Assembly (NCBI RefSeq): GCF_009708005.2
Contig: NZ_CP052757.1
Coordinates: 186,001 to 250,000, forward strand
From: Cellulosimicrobium protaetiae
Lineage (GTDB): Bacteria; Actinomycetota; Actinomycetes; Actinomycetales; Cellulomonadaceae
DNA: 64,000 bases
Reading direction: 5' to 3'
Part shown: one piece after another, positions 33,595-40,797 of the stretch
How positions within the stretch are numbered: position 1 is the stretch's first letter
Layout of the letters: the number at the start of each line of letters is the position of its first letter
Translations under genes and position numbers: made by a program
The notes under the pieces: generated by a model
The model's database searches: none
What the model was told of the DNA's origin: nothing
The model's input: only the letters and a program-made list of their open reading frames with translations

Positions 33595-33932
33595 ACGAGG
33601 CTCCGCACCGCGACGTCGGCCGCGCCGAGGGCGTCGGCGAGCAGGGCGCGCACGTCGTCGGCAAAGGTCGTGGACGCCGGGGGGCGGCACGTCGTGAGCG
33701 TCACGTACGCGGTCCCGTGCTCGGGCCACGTGTGGACGGCGAGGTGCGACTCGGCGAGCAGGATCACGACGCTCGTGCCCTGGGGCTCGAAGCGGTGCGA
33801 GGCCTCGCCGAGCGGGGTCATCCCGGCGTGCCGGACGATCGCGTCGAGGCACCGGCGGACGGTCGGGTCGTCGTCGAGCAGGGCCGGGTCTGCTCCCGTC
33901 ACGTCGAAGACGTGGACGAGGTTGCGCTGCAC
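33591..33932 (-). CDS. speD: S-adenosylmethionine decarboxylase proenzyme
   Basis: Encodes 113 residues, typical of the small bacterial type 1b enzyme. Self-cleavage at the Glu61-Ser62 bond in the motif LLAESHLAVHTWPEHG yields the pyruvoyl cofactor on Ser62; His67 and Cys82 are the processing and catalytic residues expected for the family. The product, decarboxylated SAM, donates the aminopropyl group to a polyamine. It leads a four-gene operon with DUF4178, DUF350 and the membrane-bound aminopropyltransferase, so here the enzyme probably serves that pathway rather than general polyamine synthesis. Divergent from the STAS gene. Confidence 0.93.
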   Translation of the reverse strand: MQRNLVHVFDVTGADPALLDDDPTVRRCLDAIVRHAGMTPLGEASHRFEPQGTSVVILLAESHLAVHTWPEHGTAYVTLTTCRPPASTTFADDVRALLADALGAADVAVRSLV

Positions 33933-34138
33933 GCCCGATCCCCCTGTCGTGCTCGTCGGATCGTGGGCCGCACGCGGGTGAGCGGCCCGCGGTCCGGTGG
34001 CCCCGCCGTCGGGCCGCGCACACCCTAGCCGATCTGCCGGGACCGGACGGACGAGTCCACCCGACCGGGGGCGAACGAGACGAGTTGCACGTATCGTCGT
34101 CGCGCTCGCGGGACGGGAGAACGACCAGGGAGGGCGCG

Positions 34139-34477
34139 ATGGCCGGAGGAGTGCAGATCGAGGACGACGCGCGACGCTGGGTGATGTGGGGCGAGATCGA
34201 CTTCTCCGTCGCCCACGCGGTCAAGGAGCGCCTCGCGGCGACCGTCGCCCACGGGCCCTGGACCATCGACCTCTCGCGGGTCACTTTCATGGACTCGGGC
34301 GGCCTGCACCTCGTCCTCCTCGGGGCGAGGAGGGGGCACCGGCCCCGGCTCCTGCGCACGCCGGAGCACGTGCTCCAGCTCCTCGAGTTCAGCGGAGCTC
34401 TCGACCTGGTCGAGCTGGTCGAGACCGCCCCGGAGGCTCCGCACCCGGAGCCGCCGCACGAGCGCTCGGCCGGCTGA
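34139..34477 (+). CDS. STAS-domain anti-anti-sigma factor-like protein
   Basis: Encodes 112 residues. The STAS fold is seen in WVMWGEIDFSVA, TIDLSRVTFMDSGGLHLVLL (with the DSGG loop, where partner-switch proteins carry the regulatory serine) and the leucine-rich C-terminal strand. It should bind an RsbW-type kinase or a similar HATPase; the gene for such a protein lies about 1 kb downstream. There is no signal peptide. Start ATG at 34139 follows a GGGAGGG-type ribosome site. Confidence 0.85.
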   Translation: MAGGVQIEDDARRWVMWGEIDFSVAHAVKERLAATVAHGPWTIDLSRVTFMDSGGLHLVLLGARRGHRPRLLRTPEHVLQLLEFSGALDLVELVETAPEAPHPEPPHERSAG

Positions 34478-34520
34478 GCCGCCCGCCCCTCCCCTCCCCG
34501 CCCCCGTCAGGACACCCGAC

Positions 34521-34730
34521 ATGACACCCGACAGGACACCGATGAGAGCCTGGACGCCCACGACCGAGATGGTTCGTCAGCTGTACGTCTCCGGACGCGA
34601 GGCACGCAGCCCCGCCGAGACGCTCCGCATGCACCCCGACGAGATCGCGGCGGAGTTCGACCGCTGGCTCGCGTCCCTCCGCGAGCCCGGCGCGCGCGTC
34701 GCGACGACGCGTGAGGACGACGCCTCGTAG
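34521..34730 (+). CDS. Small hypothetical protein
   Basis: Encodes 69 residues, or 62 if the ATG at 34542 is used. The central part TEMVRQLYVSGREARSPAETLRMHPDEIAAEFDRWLA appears to form a helical bundle with regular acidic and hydrophobic spacing, which is unlike random high-GC translation. No family recognised. It lies 43 nt after the STAS gene in the same direction and is probably in its transcript. Confidence 0.55.
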   Translation: MTPDRTPMRAWTPTTEMVRQLYVSGREARSPAETLRMHPDEIAAEFDRWLASLREPGARVATTREDDAS

Positions 34731-34809
34731 GAACCCGTCCGGCGTGCGAGCCCACGTGACCGCTGACATCCTGGCGGACCTGGGGGCAAAGTTCTTATAG
34801 CACGCATAC

Positions 34810-34821
34810 AGGAGGAATCAC
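34810..34821 (+). promoter_or_regulatory. Strong ribosome-binding site of the GlsB/YeaQ gene
   Basis: AGGAGGA precedes the ATG at 34822 by 5 nt, a near-perfect match to the anti-Shine-Dalgarno. The 30 nt upstream are unusually AT-rich for this window (TTCTTATAG, GCATACA) and probably hold the promoter. Confidence 0.7.
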
Positions 34822-35091
34822 ATGGGTTGGCTGGCATACATCGTGCTCGGACTCGTCGCAGGTCTCATCGCCCGCGCGGTGCTTCCCGGGAAGCAGACGA
34901 GCTCCCTGATCGTCACGATCCTTCTGGGCATCCTCGGCGCGCTGCTCGGCGGGTGGCTCGGTTCCGTCCTGTTCGGGACGCCGCTCGGGGACCTGGGCGA
35001 CTTCCGGACCTGGATCCTCGCGATCCTCGGCTCCCTCATCACGCTGGGGGTCTACGGCGCCGTCACCAAGGGGAGCCGCCGCCGCGCCTGA
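34822..35091 (+). CDS. GlsB/YeaQ/YmgE-family stress membrane protein
   Basis: Encodes 89 residues with three helices, each starting with a Gly-rich turn (GLVAGLIARAVLPGK, LLGILGALLGGWLG, ILAILGSLITLGVYG). This is the transglycosylase-associated protein family, small membrane proteins induced by general stress, of unknown activity. The strong ribosome site suggests high expression. It lies between the STAS and HATPase genes, which fits a stress regulon. Confidence 0.88.
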   Translation: MGWLAYIVLGLVAGLIARAVLPGKQTSSLIVTILLGILGALLGGWLGSVLFGTPLGDLGDFRTWILAILGSLITLGVYGAVTKGSRRRA

Positions 35092-35168
35092 CGCGGAGCG
35101 ACCGGTCCCGGCGGTGCGCGGCAGGCTCCTGGCGCGCACCGCCACCCGCCCTCTCGAACGGAGGCACC

Positions 35169-35630
35169 ATGGACGACCTGCCGACCATCGCCGTCCCGAG
35201 CAGCGACGACGAGATCTCGACGTCCTTCCCGCCTGCGGGCTACCGGCCCGTCCGGGAGTGGGTGCTGAGCACCACCGAACAGCTCTCCGCCCTCCGGTCG
35301 GGGGTGGTCCGGGCGCTCGAGGCCGAGGGCGTGGTCACGACCGGGCGGCTGTCCGCCACCCCGGACACGCTCGTCCTCATCGCGTCCGAGCTGGCGACCA
35401 ACGCGCTCCGTCACGGCCTGCCGCCGACGATCGTGCGGCTCGCTCGCACCGACGAGCGCTTCCTCCTCGAGGTCGCCGACCACGACGTCTCGCACGAGCC
35501 CGTCTACGCCGGGCGCCGCATCCCCGGTGCCGGCGGCGTCGGCCTCCACATGGCCCGCCAGCTCTCGCTGGACGTCGGGTGGTACCGCACCGAGACGGTC
35601 AAGACCGTGTGGGCGACGTTCGCCGCCTGA
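35169..35630 (+). CDS. RsbW-like HATPase (anti-sigma-type serine kinase)
   Basis: Encodes 153 residues of the HATPase_c_2 type. The N box is in ASELATNALRHG, the G1 box in VADHD and the G2-like Gly-rich turn in GAGGVGLHMARQL, enough to bind ATP. Such proteins sequester a sigma factor or phosphorylate a STAS partner. The STAS protein 0.7 kb upstream and the SpoIIE phosphatase at 48452 are candidate members of the same switch, but no partner sigma gene is adjacent. Confidence 0.85.
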   Translation: MDDLPTIAVPSSDDEISTSFPPAGYRPVREWVLSTTEQLSALRSGVVRALEAEGVVTTGRLSATPDTLVLIASELATNALRHGLPPTIVRLARTDERFLLEVADHDVSHEPVYAGRRIPGAGGVGLHMARQLSLDVGWYRTETVKTVWATFAA

Positions 35631-35657
35631 CCGACGGCTTCCCGCACGGCACGACGC

Positions 35658-35697
35658 CAGGCCCGCCCCGCCCGGAGAACCGGACGGGGCGGGCCTG
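35658..35697. terminator. Bidirectional terminator between HATPase and GH2 genes
   Basis: Eighteen-base arms (35658-35675, 35680-35697) with one G-T wobble around a 4-nt loop, in the 91-nt gap between two convergent genes. Confidence 0.7.
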
Positions 35698-35721
35698 TCG
35701 TCTGCCGTCAGCGCGTGCGGG

Positions 35722-38700
35722 TCAGTCGCAGGTAGTCGCGTCGTACGGTGCGACGACCTCCGTGGAGACCTGCTCGCCGTCGACCGTCGCCGTGGCGGGG
35801 ACGGTCGCCTCGCCCGCCTCGACGGACGTGCCGCGCACCGCGAACGACTGGTACGCGTTCGCGCCCGGGGCCACGGCGGTGAACGCCTTGGTCCCGAACG
35901 GCGTGGCGAGGGTGACGTCCACCGGGACGTCCTCGCCGTTCGTCGCGCGCACCGCCACGTAGGCCTTGCCCGCGAGGCAGCGCGTCTGTGCGGTGACCGT
36001 CACGTCGAGCACCGGCTCCTCGCCGTCGTCGCCGGCGTAGACCTGGGCGACCTCGGCGTCGGACAGCGCCCGGTCGAAGACGCGCACGTCGTCGATCGTG
36101 CCCGGCCAGTAGTCGACGGGGTTGCCGCTCCACTGCCCGCGCCCGATCGTCAGCGGGCCGGACGGCGTGGTGCCGCCGCACACGTCGGACTGGCCGACGA
36201 GCTCGCCGTTGACGTAGAGCTTGAGCTTCTGGTCGGCCGCGTCGCGGACGCCCACGACGTGGTACCAGTCACCCAGCACGGGCTGCACGACGTACTCGGC
36301 GCGCGGCTCGCCCTCGTAGGAGAAGGCCCACCGGCCGCCCCCGCCGTACTGGAGGTAGAACGCGCTCGAGCCGAGCGACGAGTCCTGGCCGACGATCGTC
36401 GACCACGCGCCGCCGGGCGTCTTGTCGAGCTGCGCCCAGGCCGAGATCGTGTACGAGCCGGTCGTGTCGACGACGGGCCCCTCGGTCGTGAACGACTGGT
36501 TCGTGCCGTTGAGCCTGATCGCGGACCCGCTGTCGCCGTGGCCGGCGACCCACGTGCCCGTGCCCGACGCCGCGTGGTCGCCGACGCCGTCGGCCGCCGT
36601 CGTGCCCTGGCCCTCGTCGAACGACCAGCGGCCCGTGCCCGTGAGGCCCGGGGTGCCCGGGTCGACGGGTGCGGAGCCCTGCTTCGCCGCCTCGATGACC
36701 CGCTCGTTGACGTCCTTGACGCGCGCGGCGTCCATCTTGAGCACGCGGCGGTCGTACGTGTAGAAGCCGTTGAGCTCGTTCTCGACGTCGGAGATCTCCG
36801 TGTACACCGAGCCGGACAGGTAGCACTGCGCCGGTCGCACGAGCTTCTCCGTGTTCTGCACGTACGCGTCGGTCAGCGCCTCGCTGTTCGCGACCCCGCC
36901 GTACGGGTTGGCCGACACGCCCGGCCACATGTGGCCCGGGACGCTCATCGAGAAGCCGCCGTGCTCGCCGTCGATCGCGGCGCGCGTGGCGTCCGGCTTC
37001 GGCAGCGCCGGGCCGGTGTACTGGTGCCAGTCGATGATGTCGCCCGTCTTGGAGTCACCCTTGGACGCACAGCAGTTGTAGCCGGAGTGCGTGTTGAGGA
37101 TGCGGCTCGGGTCGTACTCGTCGATCACGTTGCCGATCCGCGCCGTGTCGGCGAGGTTCCACTCGCCCCAGCCCTCGTTGAACGTGACCCATCCGACGAT
37201 CGACGGCACCGAGCGGTGCTGGTCGATGATGTCCTTCATCTCCTGCTCCCAGAAGACGCGGGACGCCGGGTTCGTGTCGCCGTTGTTGAACCAGCCGCTC
37301 GGGATGTCCTGCCAGATCATCAGGCCCAGCGTGTCGGCGTGGTAGTAGAACCGCGCGGGCTCGACCTTGATGTGCTTGCGCAGCGTGTTGAAGCCCAGGT
37401 CCTTGTGGGCCTGGATGTCGAACACGTACGCCTCGTCGGACGCGGGCGTGTAGATGCCGTCCGGCCAGTAGCCCTGGTCGAGTGTCGACATGAGGAACGT
37501 CTTCTCGCCGTTGAGCAGGATGCGCTGGACGCCGTCCACCTCGGAGACCTCGATCGAGCGCATGCCCGCGTAGGAGGCCACGGTGTCGGTCGCGCCGCCG
37601 TCGGTCAGGGTGACGTCGACGTCGTAGAGGTACGGGTCCTCGGGCGACCACAGGTGCGCGTCCGGGATCTCGACCGTGAGCAGCTCGTTCGCCGCGCCGG
37701 TCACGGTGCCGACCTCGGTGCCCTCGGCGTCCCGCACGACGGCGGTCACCTCGGCGTCGTCGGACGCGGAGGCCGACTGCGCGGTCACCGCGAGGACGCC
37801 CGCCTCGACGTCGGGGGTCGTGACGACGGCGTCGATCGCCGCGGTCGGGACCGGCTCCATCCACACCGTCTGCCAGATGCCCGACGTCGGGGTGTAGAAG
37901 ATGCCGCCCGGGTTGAGCGTCTGCTTGCCGACGGCCTGGTTGCTGCCGTCCGTCGTGTCGACGACGCGCACGACGAGCTCCTGCTCCGCGCCCGCGACGA
38001 GCGCGTCGGTGACGTCGAACGAGAACGCGTCGTACCCGCCGCGGTGCGTGCCGACCTCCTGGCCGTTCACGTACGCCGTCGCGACGTAGTCGACCGCGCC
38101 GAAGTTCAGGCGCAGCCGGTTGTCGCTCCCGACCGCCCAGTCCTGCGGCACCTCGAACGTCCGGCGGTAGAACATGTCGTCCTCGCGGCGCTCGATGCCC
38201 GACAGCGCGGACTCGACGGCGTACGGGACGACGATCTCCTCGTCGAGGTCGCGGCCGCTCGGCACGGCGTCGTCGGACTCCGCCGCCTCGAACTGCCAGA
38301 CGCCGTTGAGGTTCTGCCACGCGTCGCGCGTGAGCTGCGGGCGCGGGTACTCCGGCAGGGGGTTGGTCGGGTCGAAGTCGTCGGCCCACGGGGTCTGGAT
38401 CCGGAAGTCGGACCCGTTGGTGACCGGCAGGTTGAGCGAGCCGACCTTCTCGCCGCCGACGGTGAGGTCGCCCTCGCCGTCGTAGACCAGGCGGGCGGTC
38501 GACGCGCGGTCGACGGGCTCGGCGAGCGTGATGCCGAGGACGTCGCCCTGAGCCTCGACCTGCGCGACGGGCCACGCGAGCTGGTCCACCTGGACCTTGA
38601 GGTGGTCGACGAGGCTCGCGTCGACACCGCCCGCCGCGCCCTGGAACGTCACGTTGAGGCTCTTGCCGTCGCTCTCGAGCGCAGCCTGGGCGGGGAAGAC

Positions 38701-39336
38701 GACGAAGTCGTCCGGGTAGGTGAACGCGTCGGTCGGCACGATCTCACGTTGCTGCGAAGGGCTCTGCCACCGCAACCGGAGGTGCGCGCCGCCGGTGTTC
38801 TGGAACATCTCCATGCGGAACGCGTACTCCTGGCCCGCCTGGAGCTGGACGGGCGCAGAAGTCTGCTCGACGTCCCAGTCGTCGACCCAGTGGTCGATGA
38901 CGAGCTGGTCGTCGATCCACAGCCGGAAGCCGTTGTCGCCGATCGCGGAGAACGTGTACGCCTCGCTGAAGTCGGGCGTGATCTTGCCCGTCCAGCGCGC
39001 GGAGGTGCGCTCGCCGCGGCCCGTGAGCTCGGCGAACGTCGGGACCAGGTTGGGGAACTCGATCCGCTGGTCGGGGATCGTGGCCTTGAGGTCGGTGAGC
39101 GGCCAGCCGGGGCCGCCGGACAGGAAGTACTCGCCCTTGAGGCCGTTGTCGAGCGCGAGGTCCTGGGCCGCGACGTCGGTCGCTCCCGCCTCGTCCGTGG
39201 TCGTGGCCGCCGGCGTCGCGCTCGCCCCGACCGCCGTCGCCAAGGCCAGGGGGACGGTCAGCGCGGCGGCCAGCGCCGCCGCGACGATCCTCGCCGGTCT
39301 GCCCCGTGGTGGTGCTACCGCTGTCATGGACTGCAT
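35722..39336 (-). CDS. Secreted multidomain GH2 glycoside hydrolase with PA14 and LamG modules
   Basis: Encodes 1204 residues. A signal peptide (about 1-40, ending ASA) is followed by a PA14 carbohydrate-binding domain (about 55-195), a linker/Ig-like region (about 200-290), GH2 sugar-binding (about 310-480), Ig-like and TIM-barrel domains (about 480-890), a concanavalin/LamG domain (about 940-1110) and a C-terminal Ig-like module. In the barrel, VTFNEGWGEW supplies the catalytic acid. The GH2 class covers beta-galactosidase, glucuronidase, mannosidase and relatives; the substrate here is a plant or microbial glycan, not determined. The ATG at 39336 is preceded by GAGGAGGAA. No transporter or regulator gene is adjacent; an AT-rich promoter region lies upstream. 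Confidence 0.92.
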   Translation of the reverse strand: MQSMTAVAPPRGRPARIVAAALAAALTVPLALATAVGASATPAATTTDEAGATDVAAQDLALDNGLKGEYFLSGGPGWPLTDLKATIPDQRIEFPNLVPTFAELTGRGERTSARWTGKITPDFSEAYTFSAIGDNGFRLWIDDQLVIDHWVDDWDVEQTSAPVQLQAGQEYAFRMEMFQNTGGAHLRLRWQSPSQQREIVPTDAFTYPDDFVVFPAQAALESDGKSLNVTFQGAAGGVDASLVDHLKVQVDQLAWPVAQVEAQGDVLGITLAEPVDRASTARLVYDGEGDLTVGGEKVGSLNLPVTNGSDFRIQTPWADDFDPTNPLPEYPRPQLTRDAWQNLNGVWQFEAAESDDAVPSGRDLDEEIVVPYAVESALSGIERREDDMFYRRTFEVPQDWAVGSDNRLRLNFGAVDYVATAYVNGQEVGTHRGGYDAFSFDVTDALVAGAEQELVVRVVDTTDGSNQAVGKQTLNPGGIFYTPTSGIWQTVWMEPVPTAAIDAVVTTPDVEAGVLAVTAQSASASDDAEVTAVVRDAEGTEVGTVTGAANELLTVEIPDAHLWSPEDPYLYDVDVTLTDGGATDTVASYAGMRSIEVSEVDGVQRILLNGEKTFLMSTLDQGYWPDGIYTPASDEAYVFDIQAHKDLGFNTLRKHIKVEPARFYYHADTLGLMIWQDIPSGWFNNGDTNPASRVFWEQEMKDIIDQHRSVPSIVGWVTFNEGWGEWNLADTARIGNVIDEYDPSRILNTHSGYNCCASKGDSKTGDIIDWHQYTGPALPKPDATRAAIDGEHGGFSMSVPGHMWPGVSANPYGGVANSEALTDAYVQNTEKLVRPAQCYLSGSVYTEISDVENELNGFYTYDRRVLKMDAARVKDVNERVIEAAKQGSAPVDPGTPGLTGTGRWSFDEGQGTTAADGVGDHAASGTGTWVAGHGDSGSAIRLNGTNQSFTTEGPVVDTTGSYTISAWAQLDKTPGGAWSTIVGQDSSLGSSAFYLQYGGGGRWAFSYEGEPRAEYVVQPVLGDWYHVVGVRDAADQKLKLYVNGELVGQSDVCGGTTPSGPLTIGRGQWSGNPVDYWPGTIDDVRVFDRALSDAEVAQVYAGDDGEEPVLDVTVTAQTRCLAGKAYVAVRATNGEDVPVDVTLATPFGTKAFTAVAPGANAYQSFAVRGTSVEAGEATVPATATVDGEQVSTEVVAPYDATTCD

Positions 39337-39446
39337 CCGTGCTTCCTCCTCGTCGAGTGAATCCAAGGACTGCTCCGACGCGGCGGCGTACCGGGCTCCC
39401 GTGTCCGGCGGTCGCCCTCCTTGGCGCACCGCGACGTCTCCCCAGA

Positions 39447-39475
39447 ATCAAACAACTTCCACCAGAAAAAGACAA
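39447..39475 (-). promoter_or_regulatory. Candidate promoter of the GH2 gene
   Basis: On the minus strand TTGTCT (39470-39475) and TTTGAT (39447-39452) are separated by exactly 17 nt, inside an AT-rich island of about 50 nt. The transcript would have a 5' UTR near 100 nt. A repeated GTTGT within the island could serve a carbohydrate-responsive regulator; no operator palindrome is obvious. Confidence 0.45.
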
Positions 39476-39524
39476 CAGGTAACAGCACACGACATCGCGT
39501 GGCGGCGCCCACGGACCCGAGAAA

Positions 39525-39586
39525 CGCCGAACCCGGGGTCGCTCCTCACCTGACGGCTCAGGTGAGGAGCGACCCCGGGTTCGGCG
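39525..39586 (-). terminator. Perfect 29-bp stem hairpin after the UBP zinc finger gene
   Basis: Arms 39525-39553 and 39558-39586 are exactly complementary around a 4-nt loop. It starts 15 nt past the stop codon at 39602 and ends about 50 nt before the GH2 promoter candidate. No T tract. Confidence 0.7.
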
Positions 39587-39601
39587 ACGGGTGCGGGTGG
39601 G

Positions 39602-39991
39602 TCAGCGGTGGATGAGCGAGGTCCAGTCGGACGGCACGCGGTCGGCCGGCGCGGGCGAGCCCTGCTCCGGCGGGCGCGAGAGCGGCGCGGCGAGGTGCGG
39701 ACCGTCGAGCACCTGCGACGTCTCGTAGTCCCAGTACCAGTCCTCGCCGGGCTCGAACGAGCGCATGAGGCGGTGGCCGGTCTCCTGGAAGTGCGCCGTC
39801 GCGTGCTGGGCCGGCGACGTGTCGCAGCACCCCACGTGGCCGCACGTCGCGCAGCGGCGCAGGTGGACCCACCACCCGCCGGCCGCGTCGCACTCCGCGC
39901 AGCCCGTCCCGCTGGGCGGGACCGCCGGGTCCACGGCGGCCCGGAGCTGCGCGCCCAGGGCCTCGTCGAGCCCGTCCCCCGTGACGCTCAC
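39602..39991 (-). CDS. UBP-type zinc finger protein
   Basis: Encodes 129 residues. Zinc ligands are laid out as in ZnF-UBP domains: CAEC near 30, CATCGHVGCC near 48, then HATAHFQETGH. The SFEPGEDWYWDYETSQVL stretch closes the domain. Eukaryotic members bind the C-terminus of ubiquitin; bacterial ones are small stand-alone proteins of unknown role, common in actinobacteria. Cytoplasmic. It lies 7 nt downstream of the conserved hypothetical gene, so the two are co-transcribed. Confidence 0.88.
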   Translation of the reverse strand: MSVTGDGLDEALGAQLRAAVDPAVPPSGTGCAECDAAGGWWVHLRRCATCGHVGCCDTSPAQHATAHFQETGHRLMRSFEPGEDWYWDYETSQVLDGPHLAAPLSRPPEQGSPAPADRVPSDWTSLIHR

Positions 39992-39998
39992 CGGCGGC

Positions 39999-40691
39999 TC
40001 ACCGGGTCCCGACGGCGGACGGCCGCACGACGGGGGCCCACGACTCGGGGTCGAGCGCCGGTGCGGGCTCGGCGTCGTCCCAGGCCCGGCAGTCGTCGAT
40101 CGTCGCAGCGAGCAGCGCGCGCAGACGCTCGTCCGGGTCCGGCACGCACGCCTCGGCGATGCCCTGCACCGCCGCGGAGATGATGCTCGGCGCGGCGTCG
40201 CGCACGAACCGGCTCGGCCGCAGCCGCGCGCCCTCGCAGAACCGCTGCGCCCAGCGCGCCGTGCGCGGGCAGCTCGCGAGCGCGTCCGCCGACTCGGCGC
40301 TCAGCGTGCCCGCGGGGCGGTCGTCGAGGACGTCGAGCATCTTCTCCGCCCCGATGATCGCGACGGCGAGCGTCTGCTGCCGGTCCGCCGGGGCGATCGG
40401 CAGCGCCGCGACGGCGGCGCGCAACGAGATGCGCACGTCCCAGTGCGGGTCGTCGCTCGTCAGCCCGATGACGGACGGGATGAGCGGCGCGAGCTTGGGG
40501 CGCTCCGGGTCGACCGTGAGGTCGTTCACGGCGCGCGCGAGCATAGCGAGCAGCGGGTGCGTGCACCGTGGATGGTCGCTCCACCGCTCCCCCGCGAGGT
40601 AGGACGCGAGCTCCATGAAGCACGCGCCCTTCTTCGGGTTACGGTGCTTGCCACGGCCCAGCATCGGCAGCATGTCGTAGGTGTCGGTCAC
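39999..40691 (-). CDS. Conserved hypothetical protein
   Basis: Encodes 230 residues from a GTG at 40691; a longer frame to 40778 has a weak N-terminus. The first part, DMLPMLGRGKHRNPKKGACFM followed by ELASYLAGERWSDHPRCTHPLLA, is highly charged and looks strongly conserved. The rest is all-helical with Ala-rich repeats and cysteines in ASCPRTAR and EACVPDPD. No family is recognised. It is cytoplasmic and co-transcribed with the UBP zinc finger gene. Confidence 0.75.
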   Translation of the reverse strand: MTDTYDMLPMLGRGKHRNPKKGACFMELASYLAGERWSDHPRCTHPLLAMLARAVNDLTVDPERPKLAPLIPSVIGLTSDDPHWDVRISLRAAVAALPIAPADRQQTLAVAIIGAEKMLDVLDDRPAGTLSAESADALASCPRTARWAQRFCEGARLRPSRFVRDAAPSIISAAVQGIAEACVPDPDERLRALLAATIDDCRAWDDAEPAPALDPESWAPVVRPSAVGTR

Positions 40692-40797
40692 GAGGTCACC
40701 CCCACAGGCGGGTCCGGTCCTTCGTCCAGTCTGCGCCGGGGCCGGGTCGTTGGCAACGGGAAGAGTGACCCCGGTCACGTCGGGCGGCGAGGACGGC

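Noticed and set aside
35527-39360. A 1277-codon open frame on the plus strand opposite the GH2 gene
   Set aside because: It is a GC-driven shadow: mostly Arg, Ala, Val, Asp in no domain pattern, and the minus-strand frame encodes a full GH2 enzyme.
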